From: Lomentospora prolificans
Lineage: Eukaryota; Ascomycota; Sordariomycetes; Microascales; Microascaceae
Reading direction: 5' to 3'
DNA length: 64,000 nt
Assembly: GCA_029532625.1 (NCBI GenBank)
Contig: JARFXM010000004.1
Location: 2,480,001-2,544,000, forward strand
This document shows, one piece after another, positions 10,905 through 23,213 of the stretch (positions are counted from its first letter, which is position 1; each line of letters opens with the position of its first letter). Made by a program: the position numbers and the translations under genes. Below the pieces are notes generated by a model. It had not been told where the DNA came from and made no database searches. It saw only the letters and a program-made list of their open reading frames with translations.

Positions 10905-13900
10905 ATGCAACAAGTCTTTCAGCAGTCTCCAACCCAGACGACGGCAACACCTCAAAGCATAAACACTCCCTCTCCCCCAAATCATGGATTTCAGGAAAAC
11001 CATATCTCACGCTCAGCTTCCCAGCTCCACTCCCCGAGCCCTCGAAGCCCATCTGTCATCTCAGATGCGGCCTCAGGTGTTGCAGGCGAAGCTTGGGTTG
11101 GAGGCATTGATATCGAAAGCTTCAACGAGCGTGTACGCGGACTAAATGTCGTGGATCGCTCTCCGGGGGCCCAACATCGTGCGTTAGGACAACGCGTCTC
11201 TGATCATGAGAATGCGTATTCTCCTGTAGTCGCAACGCCGCGACGCCGCGTAGGCTTTCAAGTCATTCAACGCGTCGGCGACGCCCCCTCGGATGGCCCA
11301 AATATCGCAGATTTTCCAAATGGTGAGCGACAAGTCAATGCTCATCCAGCTTCGTGGGGATTCGATTACTGACCAGCGTTCTCTGTCTCCTGCTGCAGAA
11401 GTTTTGACCCATATTCTGTCGTACCTGCATCCCGATTCCTATGCCGCCATGGCCCTTGTCTCAAAGCAGTTTTACGCCTTGGTCAAGACCCCCCATGCCT
11501 GGAAAATAGCATTCCAACGATTATATTCAAGTAAGTCACCAGCTTTAGCTGGTGCCGATGACGACTTTGACCCGGTTTGGGATGACCAAGGAAATGATGT
11601 CACCCCAAGCAGCCAACGTTATTTCACGCGCTTGACAAGTACGGCAACCTGGCAAAGTGAATATATTCTTCGAAGCCAGCTCCTTCGTGGCCTTGCGAAT
11701 GGGAGACCCTCGGGTTCTGTGGACAGGACTGGGCGCCTCGTAAAGAGATTTAATGCTGTCTTAACATATGATTCGAGAATCCCATGCGTTGTCACAAACA
11801 TCTATGCGGATTTCACGAGTCAGAAATCCCCCCCAAAAGCCATTCATGGCGGTGCGGATCTTGGCATGGGCTCCATGAGCAACCCCATGACTGGCAAGAT
11901 CGACAAATGGGGTCTTGCAGATGTGCACACGCTCGCCCAAGTCGAGGATATTTTCCCCAATCTGCCCCTGTATGGCGTTGCAGAAGGTCCCGCCGCCACG
12001 CCTAATGTCATGGATGTTAGCCCGTCATTCGGTTTCATTGTTGGTGAAGGATTTCCTGGAGGATTTCCTTATTTTCGGCCTACCGTCAACCACCGAGCGA
12101 GATATATCGACCACGGTGTCTCGCTGGCGTCTACTTTCACAGACGTACCGGTTTCCTCGGCAGACGAAGCTATTTCTAGCGTTTGGATTGCGAAATACAA
12201 CAACGTTCCAATGTTAACTCACACCATGGTTGGTATGATGACGGGATCGACCACCGGTATCGTCACTTCGTATGCGTTGGGCCGTGAGACTGCTCGCCGG
12301 CGGTTTCAGGATGGGGATATGGCATGTCGCTGGGCATTAAGCCCCGGTGTTCCAATTGTTGCCCTCAAAGTCGATGAGAATTATTCATTCGCTCGACGAG
12401 CAGCTGGTCGAGTATGGGCGGTTGCCCTCAACGCTCTTGGCGAAATATTCTATCTGAAAGACATTCCCGAGTCTGCCGGTCGTTCGGTTGACGAAGAGAA
12501 CATGATTCGAAATGCATGGCATTCTGGAAGGTCCGTCCACTGGCACCTTTTAGAGTCGACGCGTCGGGTTGTCAAACCTCAATATGATCAGCACGGCACC
12601 CTCATAAACGAGGTGGCACGAGACGCACCCCGCTCTTCGTCCCACTTAAGTAAAATGTCTACTGAAGATTGGGAGAATGAGGCTCTCAGTATTAGCCAAT
12701 GGTGTAATCGTCGCCCAACTTTTTTTCGGGACACCTATCACGGTTGGGACATGCGCAGACGATTGGAGGTTGACTTCGCCGCTGATGATGGTAATGGTGC
12801 TGGAGAGGCCATCTTCGCGATCGATTGCGGTTATGGCAAAGACCAACCCGCCCGTATCCAACGCCATACTAGGGTTATTCCCGGAGGCACACCGAAAATC
12901 GGCACTAAGTATTCGGCAAAGACGCGGCCCACCGCAGTAGACAATTGGTCGATGACTCCGGTCTCCCTTCGCGGAGACACCTTGGCTAAGATCACAGCAT
13001 CGGCGCTAGACATGTCTAATTGTGCCCTCACGACAATGTTTGAGGATCCCCTCGTCTCTGCAAATATTGACGCCGCCTCTGCTCCATCCAATGCTCGCGT
13101 TGAGATTCCGGGCGACAGGGCTCGATTCCTAGCTGTTGGCACCGACAAGGGAACGGTGATGCTCTGGAATGGCCGAGATCCGAGCGTCTCAAGTATTTCG
13201 TTGGTTAAGCTTATCCATACCGACTCACCCGAGGTCTCTTGTCTCGCATTGACCGCCCTCTACCTAGTTCACGGTGGTAGTGATGGGCTCGTCCAGGCCT
13301 GGGATCCCCTGTCTGCCAAGAAGACGGCTATCCGAACCATCAATACAAGGTCGGGAAATCGCGTACCTCGCCACTTAGCTCATATCAACCCCGCGCTTCG
13401 CAATTCTCAGAATCACCAGTATTCAGCCGCAACGTCTATTTGCCTCCATCCGGACCCAACTAAGCTATCCGGTGTTGTCGCCTTCGGCGCTTTCGTTCGA
13501 TCATGGTCTTACGGCTCAGCTGCCCAGTCGTCAGGTCGGAAGCGGTCAAAGGGAGGCTCGGCCGCTGCCGAGCTTGACGAGCTTGACCAACTGTCCGAAC
13601 GTGAGCAATGGCTAAGGACCAAGTTCGGTCCCGGTGATCTAGGGGATTTAACTGAGGAGGAGTCGCTCTTGTACGCACTTATGATGTCAGAGGAGTCATT
13701 CGTCGAGGAGGAGATTCGTCGGGTTGTCAGCGACACGGGTTCTTTTACCTGTGACGGATTCGATAGCGCGTCTTCCTCTGTCGCAGGAAACTCCGGGGAG
13801 GTGGATATCGGCATTCTGACTGCGGAGGCCTCAGCCTTAGTGACCTCAGAGGACTTCTCGGCGGACTTCTATGAAAGTGGCGACCCTTTTGTGGAGGACT

Positions 13901-14028
13901 ACTTTGGACAGGGCCCACCAAGCGCTAGCAGCAGCCCCGAGGAGTTTGGCTTCCCAATCACATTCAAAAAGAAGGGCAAGAAATCAAAGAAGCCTGCGAC
14001 CGGAAACGGACCCCGATCGCCACCTTGA
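10905..14028 (+). CDS. Large F-box protein with WD-like propeller and C-terminal ubiquitin-interacting motif (Ufo1-like architecture)
   Basis: Exons 10905..11322 and 11399..14028 give 1015 residues. The 76-nt intron (donor GTGAGC, branch TTACTGAC, acceptor GCAG) changes frame, so the separate ATG at 11293 is inside the first exon in another frame and is not the true start. Residues 1-138 are Ser/Pro/Gln-rich. An F-box follows directly after the splice, with EVLTHILSYLHPDSYAAMAL and VSKQFYALVK (about 140-185), suited to Skp1 binding. The remainder resembles a degenerate beta-propeller, with WD-like units such as FLAVGTDKGTVMLWNGRD and LVHGGSDGLVQAWDP. At about residues 889-905, EEESLLYALMMSEES fits the UIM consensus. 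F-box, WD repeats and UIM together recall yeast Ufo1, an SCF substrate receptor for the HO endonuclease. Orthology is an inference from architecture. The tail is Lys-rich. Confidence 0.85.
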
Positions 14029-15920
14029 ACGGCCACTTCAATAGGAGCAGCTCTCTTTTAAGCGTTGCAACGCTTCATTGTGGGCGTAATCGCAGTTATA
14101 GTTCCTTCGTGTCCTTCGCGATCGGTCTCAAGGACTTGCTTTCTTCGCCAGGCGCCCTACGTCGCAGTCTTCTTTCGTATTCAAGTAATGGTTTTACCAT
14201 TACCTACTTGTTTGGTGTATTGTTTTTAACTTATATTGTCGCATATTCAGCGGACCAAACTTTATATGAGTCCTTCAATGTTATTTGCCAGACCTGCTAT
14301 TTCAACTCGTGCCATATTATGCAGCAGCACCCGTAGCTTTAAGGATAGCCTTGATCTATATTTTCTCTACAGTATCGGTCGCCTCGCCCACCCTCTCCAT
14401 AAACGGAGGCTTTTAGGAAGCTGCTGGACCCACGGACTGCGCGTCAATAGGCAGCCCGATCGCTACTCGCTCTCCTGTGGGCTAGGAGATGGGCATCGGA
14501 GAATCTGTCCCTCCCATGACGACCCTTTCCGCCTTCACGACCATCATACCGAGCAAATAACTGACCCCTGCATCGTTAGCGAACCAGCTAGAGCTCAAGT
14601 CGTCTGGAACACCCGGAAGCATCAAACCCACGCAGAGAGGGCCGGGCAGGGCCATCCGTAAGCCATCATCGCCGACGAGCGACAGCGCAAGCCAGCTAAT
14701 TGGACGGGAACGGCCCAAACAAACCTGAGCCACATATCTCCCTGCAACTTGTGCGGCGTCCTATCAGCAGGCCGGCAAGGGGTTCCGTTGTCGGAAAACG
14801 TCCTCACAGGATCCGTGGAACCAACAGAGCGGCCCTGGCTTTCTTCTTCCTTTGTCTTTTGAGTCCTTTCCGGCGACCAACCTGCCGAGCGTCTTGGGGC
14901 TGTGAGGCTTGCGTGCGGACTTCTTCAGTGTTGCCGGTTTAGGTAGGCTGCCTGCCCGAGAGGAAGGCTGGCTTGCGAAGCAGGCCTTGACCGCCATGGT
15001 ACCTGAGTGCCCTGTGGATATTAGAGGGAGCCCTGGGTGAGGCGTGTCGAGAGGGTATGACGAACTGATGGCGCTCACCTGATGTCGGGCCCTCCATTCA
15101 AGGTCAACCTTGCGTTACGAGCAGTTTCTACGATCAGCCTTGCTTTATTAAACGCGAGTCACACCCAAGGTTAATGCGGACGAATCCGGTTGTGGGTTAG
15201 AATTACATCTTCGTTTATTCAAAGTTTCGTCAGCTTCACACCTGTATTATCTTATCTCTATTCAAACAAGCCCAGTAACAAGACAAAATAGAAGCCATTA
15301 GCACAACGCCCAGCTTGCCAAACGGAAAGCAGAAAAGCCACCATATGTTCTGACGAGTGTTCCCAATATGCCCAAGTCCCTCCACTTTTGCGCCCATCAG
15401 CCCGTTGATGCATTCGTAGCTCCAAAAAAGGAAGCACAACTTGTCTTCTCCTATACCCCAAGTGCATGAAACCGAGGGGCCTCAGGAAGCCAACCGACTT
15501 CCGAGTAATAGGTTTTCGGAAGATACGCATACAGACCAATGCAGATAATGTACACTCCCTTCACGGGTGTCCGTATACTAGAGTCAAACCCCAGCCGCCG
15601 TTTTGATAGTTGAATTGCGGAACGCGTTTCCAAGAAGCAAAGCATCTTGTCGCGGAGTCGCTTTCCGTTTCGTTGAAATCCCATCTTCAACAGCCGAGCG
15701 TCGCTACATAGATTCGTGTGCCCAACAACTGAGAATCCCATGTTACCCCTAGGTATCGTGTCGTCATAAAAGAAAAACAAAAGAAATAACGACCAGTTAT
15801 AGGCATTGAAGCCGTCAAGGACGAGTTGGAGAGACGAATCTTGCATCATCTGCCCAAGTTGTAATCGCCGTGTGACGAGAAAATGGCTGTAGATAATGCT
15901 CCAGCCCAGCTTTTTTGTGT
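14029..15920. other. Convergent intergenic region, about 1.9 kb
   Basis: This lies between two convergent genes, longer than expected for 3' UTRs alone. The minus-strand ORF ending at 15451 (164 aa) overlaps the stop of the neighbouring gene and looks random. No mobile element or RNA gene was recognised. Confidence 0.45.
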
Positions 15921-18071
15921 TTAAATGGCAAAACCCAGAGCCCATACGCCAATCGCAATGCTTAATGCAGTAATCCCAGCTGCCCAGTCCGGTCTGACAG
16001 ATATCCCTAAGTCTTCTTCATCATCGCCTTCGGCTGGTGCCGCTGTTTCGCTCGGTATTGGTAACATAGTAACGATTGTTGGGCCAAATGGATATGGTAT
16101 CGTTAATGTAGCGACCGTAATACCATCCGGCGCGATAGTAACATTCTCGCCGCCGACGAACGTCGTTGTTGTTCCAGTCCCAGGACCAACAGTATAAGTT
16201 GTGTCCTTGATCACCACCCGAGACGCTCCGACCTGTGTGAGCGTGGCCCCACCAACAATGTCATATTTCGTCTGTGACGGCCCGAGTCGATCACCACCCA
16301 CAGCTGTGCCGTGGACGACAACATCCGATGGTCCAATCACGACGGTGTCATCATCGATGGTCTCCGTCTGCGGCGCGATGCTTGCGCCATATGTGATTGT
16401 TGTCTGCACCAGAACCACCACAGACTTGCCAATCGCAGTCATAAGTTCTCCACCCGCTACAATGACCCCTGTCTGTTCTGGTACTTTCCCTTCGTACGTA
16501 ATGCTGGCGTCGGTATTTCTGAAGGATATCCCCGTTGGCCCAATCACGACGGTTCGACCGAGCACCACCCGTGTCTCCGGTGTGGCTCCTATCGTATAAG
16601 TGTATCCGCCAATAACAACGGAGCCACCAGACACAGTGACAGGGAGACCATCGAGCACAGCTGAAGTCGGCGCCGCGACTTGTAGGCCTCGTCCAACACC
16701 TCTATCAATCGTTTTCCCGCCGAGCTGGATAATCTGGCTTGGGTTGATCTCGTAGATGCCGTTGCCTACAGTGACGCGGGTTGTGGCAGTAGGGTTAAGA
16801 TTAGAGAGCGTCTTATCATTAATAATGATGCGAGTAGGCTCCGCTGTGATTGTGACGCCTTTTCTTTCCGGATCAGTCACGAGCATACTCTCATAGGGTG
16901 GCTTTGGTGACGGGGTATTGTCCACAGGGTTGTGATTATTTCCGCCTCCATTACCCCCGTTGCTTCCCCCATCATTCCCGGCCCCATAATCCGGGGTCTT
17001 GGAGGGAGGAAATACAACGCTAGGATTTTTGGAAGTAACGAAAAATGTGGAGGTCGGGGCGAGCTCCTTATCCGGCGCTCCAAAGAACGGTTGAGTAACG
17101 TCAACTGGCGCGGTCGTAGCATCAGCGGATTTCGGCCGGCTACTAAAGATGAAAGAGGGGTTGAAGTACGGCTCGGTATAGCAGATTGTGGTGCCATTCG
17201 TCTCAGTTAAGCAGGCAGTATGCCACTGCGAGTCATCGCGGGTGCTGGTTGCATTACCACTCGGGGCTTCTGGTGGCGCCGTCGTTTGTGAACCCCGATC
17301 CGAATCGCAATACGTGGGCACGTCCATGGTTGGATGCGGAGGAGTATAGTCGGACGGATCTCCGGTCCAGGTGACGGTTTCCGTATATATTATAGAGAAA
17401 ACAGTCTTTACTTCGCCCGGTCCCAGAGATGTGCAGACGCCACCATCGTTCGAGGTCACTAACGACGAAGAGGGGTTACCCTCGCCCGGTTCACCTGAGC
17501 CTGTAGAATGGCCACCGTCATTAGAGTCACTGGGGTCTGCTATTTCAGTTGATAAATCAGGCTTATTTGAGGGCGTTATCTTTCCTGGTATTTCAGTGGT
17601 GTCCTCTGGTTGTTCTGTGGGCGCTCCCGAGGATTCTTGGGAAGGATCGGACGAAGGTGGGTCTTCCGACCGTGATAATATCGTGGATTCAGTTCCGACA
17701 ATGTTACCAGCGCGAAGTGAGGACGACGACGGTGAAGGCGATTCTGTGAGCGTGAGATCTTGCGAGGACGTTGTCTCGTTAAGTCCACGGGCCCAAGGGT
17801 GTCGAGGACCTGACCCTCCCAACATAAGCGTTAGTAAGTATTCATTTTTTCCCAGTTCGTGTTCCCCTTCCATGTACGCGATGAAGAGCGGGGCGGCATA
17901 CCTATTCTCGTCGCAGATGATAACTGGCTCGAAAAGGCTACCAAGCCTAAGAGTGCTAGATTTCGGATCGTCATAGTGAACAGATGCTAGGCGCTTCCAG
18001 CACCTAGAAGTCCGGAGAGGTTGTGAAAGTAGAAGGCGCTTCCTCCGCCCAGTCCTGAAAGGGCTGGACAA
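15921..18071 (-). CDS. Ser/Thr/Gly-rich cell-surface (adhesin-like) protein with C-terminal hydrophobic anchor; 5' end unresolved
   Basis: The frame is open for 717 codons but begins at TTG; the first in-frame ATG is at 17871-17873 (about 650 residues). Composition is Ser/Thr/Pro-rich to about residue 390, with a Gly/Asn run (about 375-395). A segment then alternates short beta-like units: VVIGGYTYTIG, VVIGPTGISF, VVIGPSDVVVHG, TTYTVGPGTGTTTTF and VTIAPDGITV. Such repeats are common in filamentous-fungal cell-wall or GPI-type proteins. The last 21 residues (WAAGITALSIAIGVWALGFAI) are hydrophobic and abut the C-terminus, fitting a GPI-attachment signal. No signal peptide is visible, so an upstream spliced exon or a decayed start is likely. 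A GTATGC donor and TTACTAAC branch between about 17830 and 17910 hint at an intron inside the ORF, but I found no phase-consistent pair. Confidence 0.6.
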   Translation of the reverse strand: MSSPFRTGRRKRLLLSQPLRTSRCWKRLASVHYDDPKSSTLRLGSLFEPVIICDENRYAAPLFIAYMEGEHELGKNEYLLTLMLGGSGPRHPWARGLNETTSSQDLTLTESPSPSSSSLRAGNIVGTESTILSRSEDPPSSDPSQESSGAPTEQPEDTTEIPGKITPSNKPDLSTEIADPSDSNDGGHSTGSGEPGEGNPSSSLVTSNDGGVCTSLGPGEVKTVFSIIYTETVTWTGDPSDYTPPHPTMDVPTYCDSDRGSQTTAPPEAPSGNATSTRDDSQWHTACLTETNGTTICYTEPYFNPSFIFSSRPKSADATTAPVDVTQPFFGAPDKELAPTSTFFVTSKNPSVVFPPSKTPDYGAGNDGGSNGGNGGGNNHNPVDNTPSPKPPYESMLVTDPERKGVTITAEPTRIIINDKTLSNLNPTATTRVTVGNGIYEINPSQIIQLGGKTIDRGVGRGLQVAAPTSAVLDGLPVTVSGGSVVIGGYTYTIGATPETRVVLGRTVVIGPTGISFRNTDASITYEGKVPEQTGVIVAGGELMTAIGKSVVVLVQTTITYGASIAPQTETIDDDTVVIGPSDVVVHGTAVGGDRLGPSQTKYDIVGGATLTQVGASRVVIKDTTYTVGPGTGTTTTFVGGENVTIAPDGITVATLTIPYPFGPTIVTMLPIPSETAAPAEGDDEEDLGISVRPDWAAGITALSIAIGVWALGFAI

Positions 18072-21000
18072 TCGACGCTGGTTGAAAGCCGCCTCTAAGT
18101 CTACCGGCGAGTTCCCTTCACGATTTCAACAGCCAACATCATCGATCCTGAGGTTCGTGCGGTAAGATCTAGTGTTGTCGAGTATAACACGGGATGGGTG
18201 AGGGAGGTGAACTAGGCCAGTCGGGATTCGGTGGGAGGCAGTATCGGGCGAGTCGTTGAGAGTGGCAGATGGGAAGACGACACGGCAGAAATGGGAGAAG
18301 AAACGGTCCAGTGGACCCGTCGAAAGTAATATGGGTGTTGAGGGGTTAATATTGGAGTTAACAAATCGGGATGGTAGATTGAAGGAATGGGTTACGAGAT
18401 GGGGGTGGTCGAAGGAAAAAAGTGCGCCAAGTACGGAAAGTATGGGGTATCGAAGGTACTTTGCCGGACCCGGCGCACCAGCAAAGATACAAGCAAAAGC
18501 CAGCAATCGCTCGCAATGCGATCGGTGGGACGGGCGAAGATACGGAATCAGGTTCTGGTACTACTATAAATCTCACACAAGGGCAGGCACATGGCCTTGT
18601 TGTGGGCCAGTCCCCTCGTCCCATGCAGGCGAGGCACAGCAGCGTCGTACTTTGGCTGCGATCCCTCTGATCTAAATTTCCGTAGGCTGACGACGCGGAA
18701 CTGTGACCGAAGGGGGTCGCTGCAAAGATCCACGCCTGGGCCTAGCTTGCCCTGCCTGACCCTGTCCAGGATTGTTGGTAGCCTTGGTACTCTCAGCTGT
18801 CCTTCGAGCACACAAAGAAGGGATAATCGTGCCAGGCCGGAGAGTCCACTGACGGTACCGATAACATCGTAATCCCGGGCTATCATCAGTGTTATGTCAG
18901 CTGTGTACCTTGGTGTACCTCGCATACTGTCTCTTGCGCTACCAATGACCGGCCTGCGACCTGCATCTGGCTGGTGGCCCCGCATGTCCAGCGGTGGACG
19001 CGTGAACAGGACCCGGGTTGGTATACAAAGTACTGCTCTCCACAATTTCATCCCGTCAGGCGGGCCACGTCTCCAACTTGAACTTGAAGTATGGCTTTGG
19101 TGAGTCCAGAGTACCAGCTGGAGAGACACTCGGCTTCGCGCCTCTCCAGATCACCTCGAGTCTGCATAAACAGGGTCAAGATCGTCTCGCCAAGCCCTCA
19201 ATCCTGTCCCAGAAGTTGGGACCGGCTTCCAGCGCTGACTTGTCACTGCTCAAGCACCCACCACAAGCCTTGTTTGACAAGCTCGAGAGCCAAAACTGTC
19301 GGTCTGTTATGGCCAATCCAGATCACCCAATACCTCAGTCGTTGGAAAGTCCCAATGGACGAGCGAGATAATGCATCCTTGTGGCTAGTCCGACAACCTG
19401 ACCGGTCTAGGAAAGTAGCATCCGGATGGCTGGTATAGTCTCAGTGTCCAGGCCCAGTATGCTCTCAACACTATCCGGAGGCGAACCAGCCAGTTGTGAC
19501 TGCGTCCTTCCAAGAACCGCTCTTTCCTTTTTGTTCTCTTTCAGGGCGATTCATGATCGGCTCCTCCTCAAAAGAGATTGCCCCCTGAAGGTACCACACT
19601 TTTTGCAGATGGACCGATTACAAGCCTACAGCTGGCATGGGAGTCTGCGCGGAGTCAATTCAGGCCTGGGCCCGAGACAACAGGTCTGCAACCAGCCAAA
19701 AGCCACACCAGGGTAGGGCCTCAATGCTCATTGAGGGGTTTTAGTGGCTCTGCCTCTCCCTCTGGATACCAGACCACGCTGGCACTAGCGCACCCACAGA
19801 CGCCCTCCGGGCGTCCGGTACCCACATCAATCACAATCACTCTCCAAACCCACCATCGGCCCTTGCCCAGGGGTCGCGACGAGCGAAGAGTTACGGATTT
19901 TTGTCCCCAAATTCCCCGGAACCAGTGGATAGTCGCCAAGAGAGATACGATTGTATGGAACACGCAACCATCGCCGGTACTTCGAGTATAGTTGCCGGCC
20001 AAATCCAGAAACAATAGGACTCGCAGTACAGGGTACAGGAAGAGACGGCAATTAGTCGCATTTTGGGCTGGTGGCGGAATGGCGCTGCTCTCCTCACAGC
20101 CATGGCAACAATGTAATAGATCAGCAGCAAGTGAGCGCATCTTTTATTGATGGCTGGTCCTTCCCATCACCGAAGGAGAAAAAAAAAAAACGCCACTGTA
20201 CAATAACGGAATACGGAATGTATTGATTCATTGCTTTATCCACCCTCAGGTTTTTCTATTCATTAGAAGGCGTTGCTTATTTCACCCTCGTGTCCTGAGC
20301 CGTATGTCCCTGGCAACGGTCCTGGCTCCTGGTCCCCAAGCCGGCAGTCAAGGGAGGCGAGTCTCTTCGACGGCTCGGCTCAACAAAGACATGAAGATAT
20401 TTTGATAATCAAGTAATTTGGGAGATGTCGCCGGCAGACAAAAGGGATAATCTAGTTTACAGGCGCAACCTCGCCTACTTGGAGAGTAGGTAATTGGCCA
20501 CCAGGAATGACCTCCCTCCGGAGAGTCGAGGTACTCCCGCCGGACAAGCTCACTTGACAAGTACCCCATCTGCAGAGCGCGGTCCGGAACATGCGCCAAT
20601 TACACCTACGGCTGGCACCACGACTCTCTGGCGTGCTGAAAGTGGGTGGCCCATTGCCAGTTCATTCAGCCTACGCCAGTCGCAGGCCTCTTGTTGTCCG
20701 CCGGAAGGGGATGCCCCTAAGCCGCTTCGCTCACCAGAACCTGTACTGTCCCCTGCCCCCAATGTCTAGAGTTTAGTTTAGGGCAGCGAATGGGGCCAGG
20801 GATTTGCCCTTGGTCGATCCTAAATCCCCTGCCCCTTTTCAATGCAGAACCTAATATGTTCCAGGCAAATTGCGGGATTAGTGTTGGGCATTGGACAATT
20901 TGCAGTCTCAATGCATTTTAGGACGACCGTCCTACCCCAATATCATGGAGAGGGGGTCAGCGAGGTCGTAACCCAGCATTTGTTCTTCCGCATAAATATC

Positions 21001-21150
21001 AAGGCTGTTTTCTCATCAACTTGTGTACGGACCAATACCCAATGGGGAGTGCCCTTGGGTGTCGGATTCGTTGCCCCGGCCAATAAAACCCCCTACTTTT
21101 GCGAAGTCGTCGATGACCGACAGGTAATACCTCACCAGTGTCCTTATCTC

Positions 21151-21180
21151 GCTGTCCTTGGCTGTCCTTGGCTGTGCCTG
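21151..21180. repeat. 10-nt tandem repeat, three units
   Basis: The unit GCTGTCCTTG occurs twice exactly and then once with two changes (GCTGTGCCTG). It lies in the gene-poor region. Confidence 0.8.
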
Positions 21181-23171
21181 CATGGTTTGTGTTCCCCTAC
21201 CTTATGGCCAGCTGTGAAAAGGAAAGGCCGTGCTCAACTGACACTTGGTATGACTGTAACTCATGACTGGTGCCAAAGACGCCAGTGTACAACATGAGAG
21301 AGGAATGCAGTGTCCTCGGATCGAGACTGTGATGGTGCCTGGGCAGAGTTGACAATGCATATTGGAGGATATATTTAGGGGTGGAGGAAACTGACGTCCA
21401 GTCTCTTCATATTGTTCAATTAACAGAAACTCTTAGCGATGATAACCGAGTCCAATAGAGAGGATTTTTGGAAGCACTTCCGCGATATCGATGAAGGAGA
21501 TGAACGAGGGCTCTTGCAGAACTTTTCTTCAAGGTCGGTTTGCATGACAGGACTTGCTGTCGGCAAGAGTTTTCGTCTCGGTGCAGAGGGTAGCACAGCA
21601 CGATCGGTAGACCTGGCCAGATGGACGCGGCAGGGGTTTGACCGAAAGGATGTGGTAATGGAACCTACCATTATTCAGATCCTTGAGCTCTCAATATGAC
21701 CCAACCCATACCACACCCAGGCATCCGCCTACTTGTTCCTTCTAGAAGGCGGACGAGCCTGAGTGCTACTAGTTGAATTGCGAGGAACAAAACACGGGAG
21801 AGGGTAGACTAATAAGGGACTCCATCAAGTGGTTCCTCGGCGCTGACACGACGATCGTCATCCTTCCAGAGAACTCTGAAGGATCCCGGTGTAAAACTCT
21901 GCCACACCAGAGACAATACGAGCATGTGCGCGACTCATTCCGGCACGGTACGGGAGGGGTAAATGGAGGGAAATCTGAAGCAGATCACCCAGCTCCAGGA
22001 CGAACAGCCACCACCAATGATCCAAAATCTCCCCCATGGGACGAAAGGGGTGGTCGGGCTGGTCGGGTTTAGGCTCACGAAAACGCTCGCTGGCGGATGC
22101 AAGGTGAAGTAAGCGGCTTCGAGAAGTGAGGGCGCTGACTAGAGGAGCCAGGCCATTCATGAATAGGCAAAACCTAGTGATGCACTGGCGAGAGACAGCT
22201 TCTTGGCGTCCCAGGGTTCCTCTGGTCCCCAGCCTGGAGTCTGGACAGGCGAAACGTCATCGACCTGTCTGGTTCTTCTTCTCCCTTCCCCATTCCTCCA
22301 GTCTCGAAACTGGGATCATGTGTCGTTCTGGTCCGTATTGGACACCCCAAACTCGACTCCGCCAGCCTGCCAGTCTTAGTGCAGCCCGTATATGTATAAC
22401 CCCACCAACCCACCTCGCAGACGAGGCGATCTCGCTGATCAGGTCGTACTCGTAGGAGCTGAATACAAGTCGAGATGTTAGTCAGTACCAACAGCACTCG
22501 GCGATCTTCTGGTGTCTAGCAGGCAAGACAGGTTCGTGAGATCCCCGTCCAAGACATGGTAAAGTGTGGGGTTACGAGCAGGTCACAAGCTGTGAGAACA
22601 TCCCAGCGCAAATCATTTGCAGCCGACTCAAAGGTATCGTCTTCCCTACCCGTTATTGTAAGGAATGCCGTGATCTTTTGTCCACGCAAGTCTCCCGTAT
22701 CCCGATACGGCAGGCCTGGCGAGTTCTGGTATGGCCGTCACCTCTGCCAGAATGTGAGCGACGACTACCAGCATCCCACTACGGTATATTGCAACAACCA
22801 GCATGGTACATGAATATCAAGGTCTCTATTCAACCTTCACCTTCTTGACTCCGGTTGGTTACATACATACCCGACTAGACCAAGCCTCACTCAGCCCTGC
22901 ATCTAAGACCATAATTTTTCTAGACCCTTGAGGATTGGATGGTCGTCGTCGGAGTAGAAGCCAGGCTTGCCACCATTACTCCTCTCCGAGACTTTGGCTG
23001 TAAACCTAACTAATAGTTCGGGAACGTCTCCTCGACAAGTATTTTCCCGATTTCCGGGTCCTCACGTTGTCTTCGAGACACCGGGATTGAACAATACACA
23101 CTCTCGTACGACAAGTGTTCTATCGAGGATACAATTAATATCCGAAATGGGGACTGGGGCTACAGCACAAC

Positions 23172-23213
23172 ATGCTTCGAGTAGCATGACGAATGCTTCG
23201 AGTAGCATTACGA
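23172..23213. repeat. 21-nt tandem duplication, each unit containing a small hairpin
   Basis: The two 21-nt units differ at one base. Each begins ATGCTTCGAGTAGCAT, in which ATGCT and AGCAT are reverse complements, so each copy could form a 5-bp stem. It lies in non-coding DNA. Confidence 0.8.

Noticed and set aside
11293..11398. Start of the F-box protein at ATG 11293
   Set aside because: This ATG is in the frame that reads through the intron. The phase-consistent splice 11323-11398 places the true N-terminus at 10905.
15451..15945. 164-codon minus-strand ORF overlapping the end of the surface-protein gene
   Set aside because: There are no recognisable motifs and it overlaps the 3' end of a better-supported gene on the same strand, so it is likely 3' UTR.
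18548..19129. 193-codon minus-strand ORF in the gene-poor region
   Set aside because: It is Arg/Leu-rich with no family resemblance and no splice or start context; kept only as a note in the region entry.
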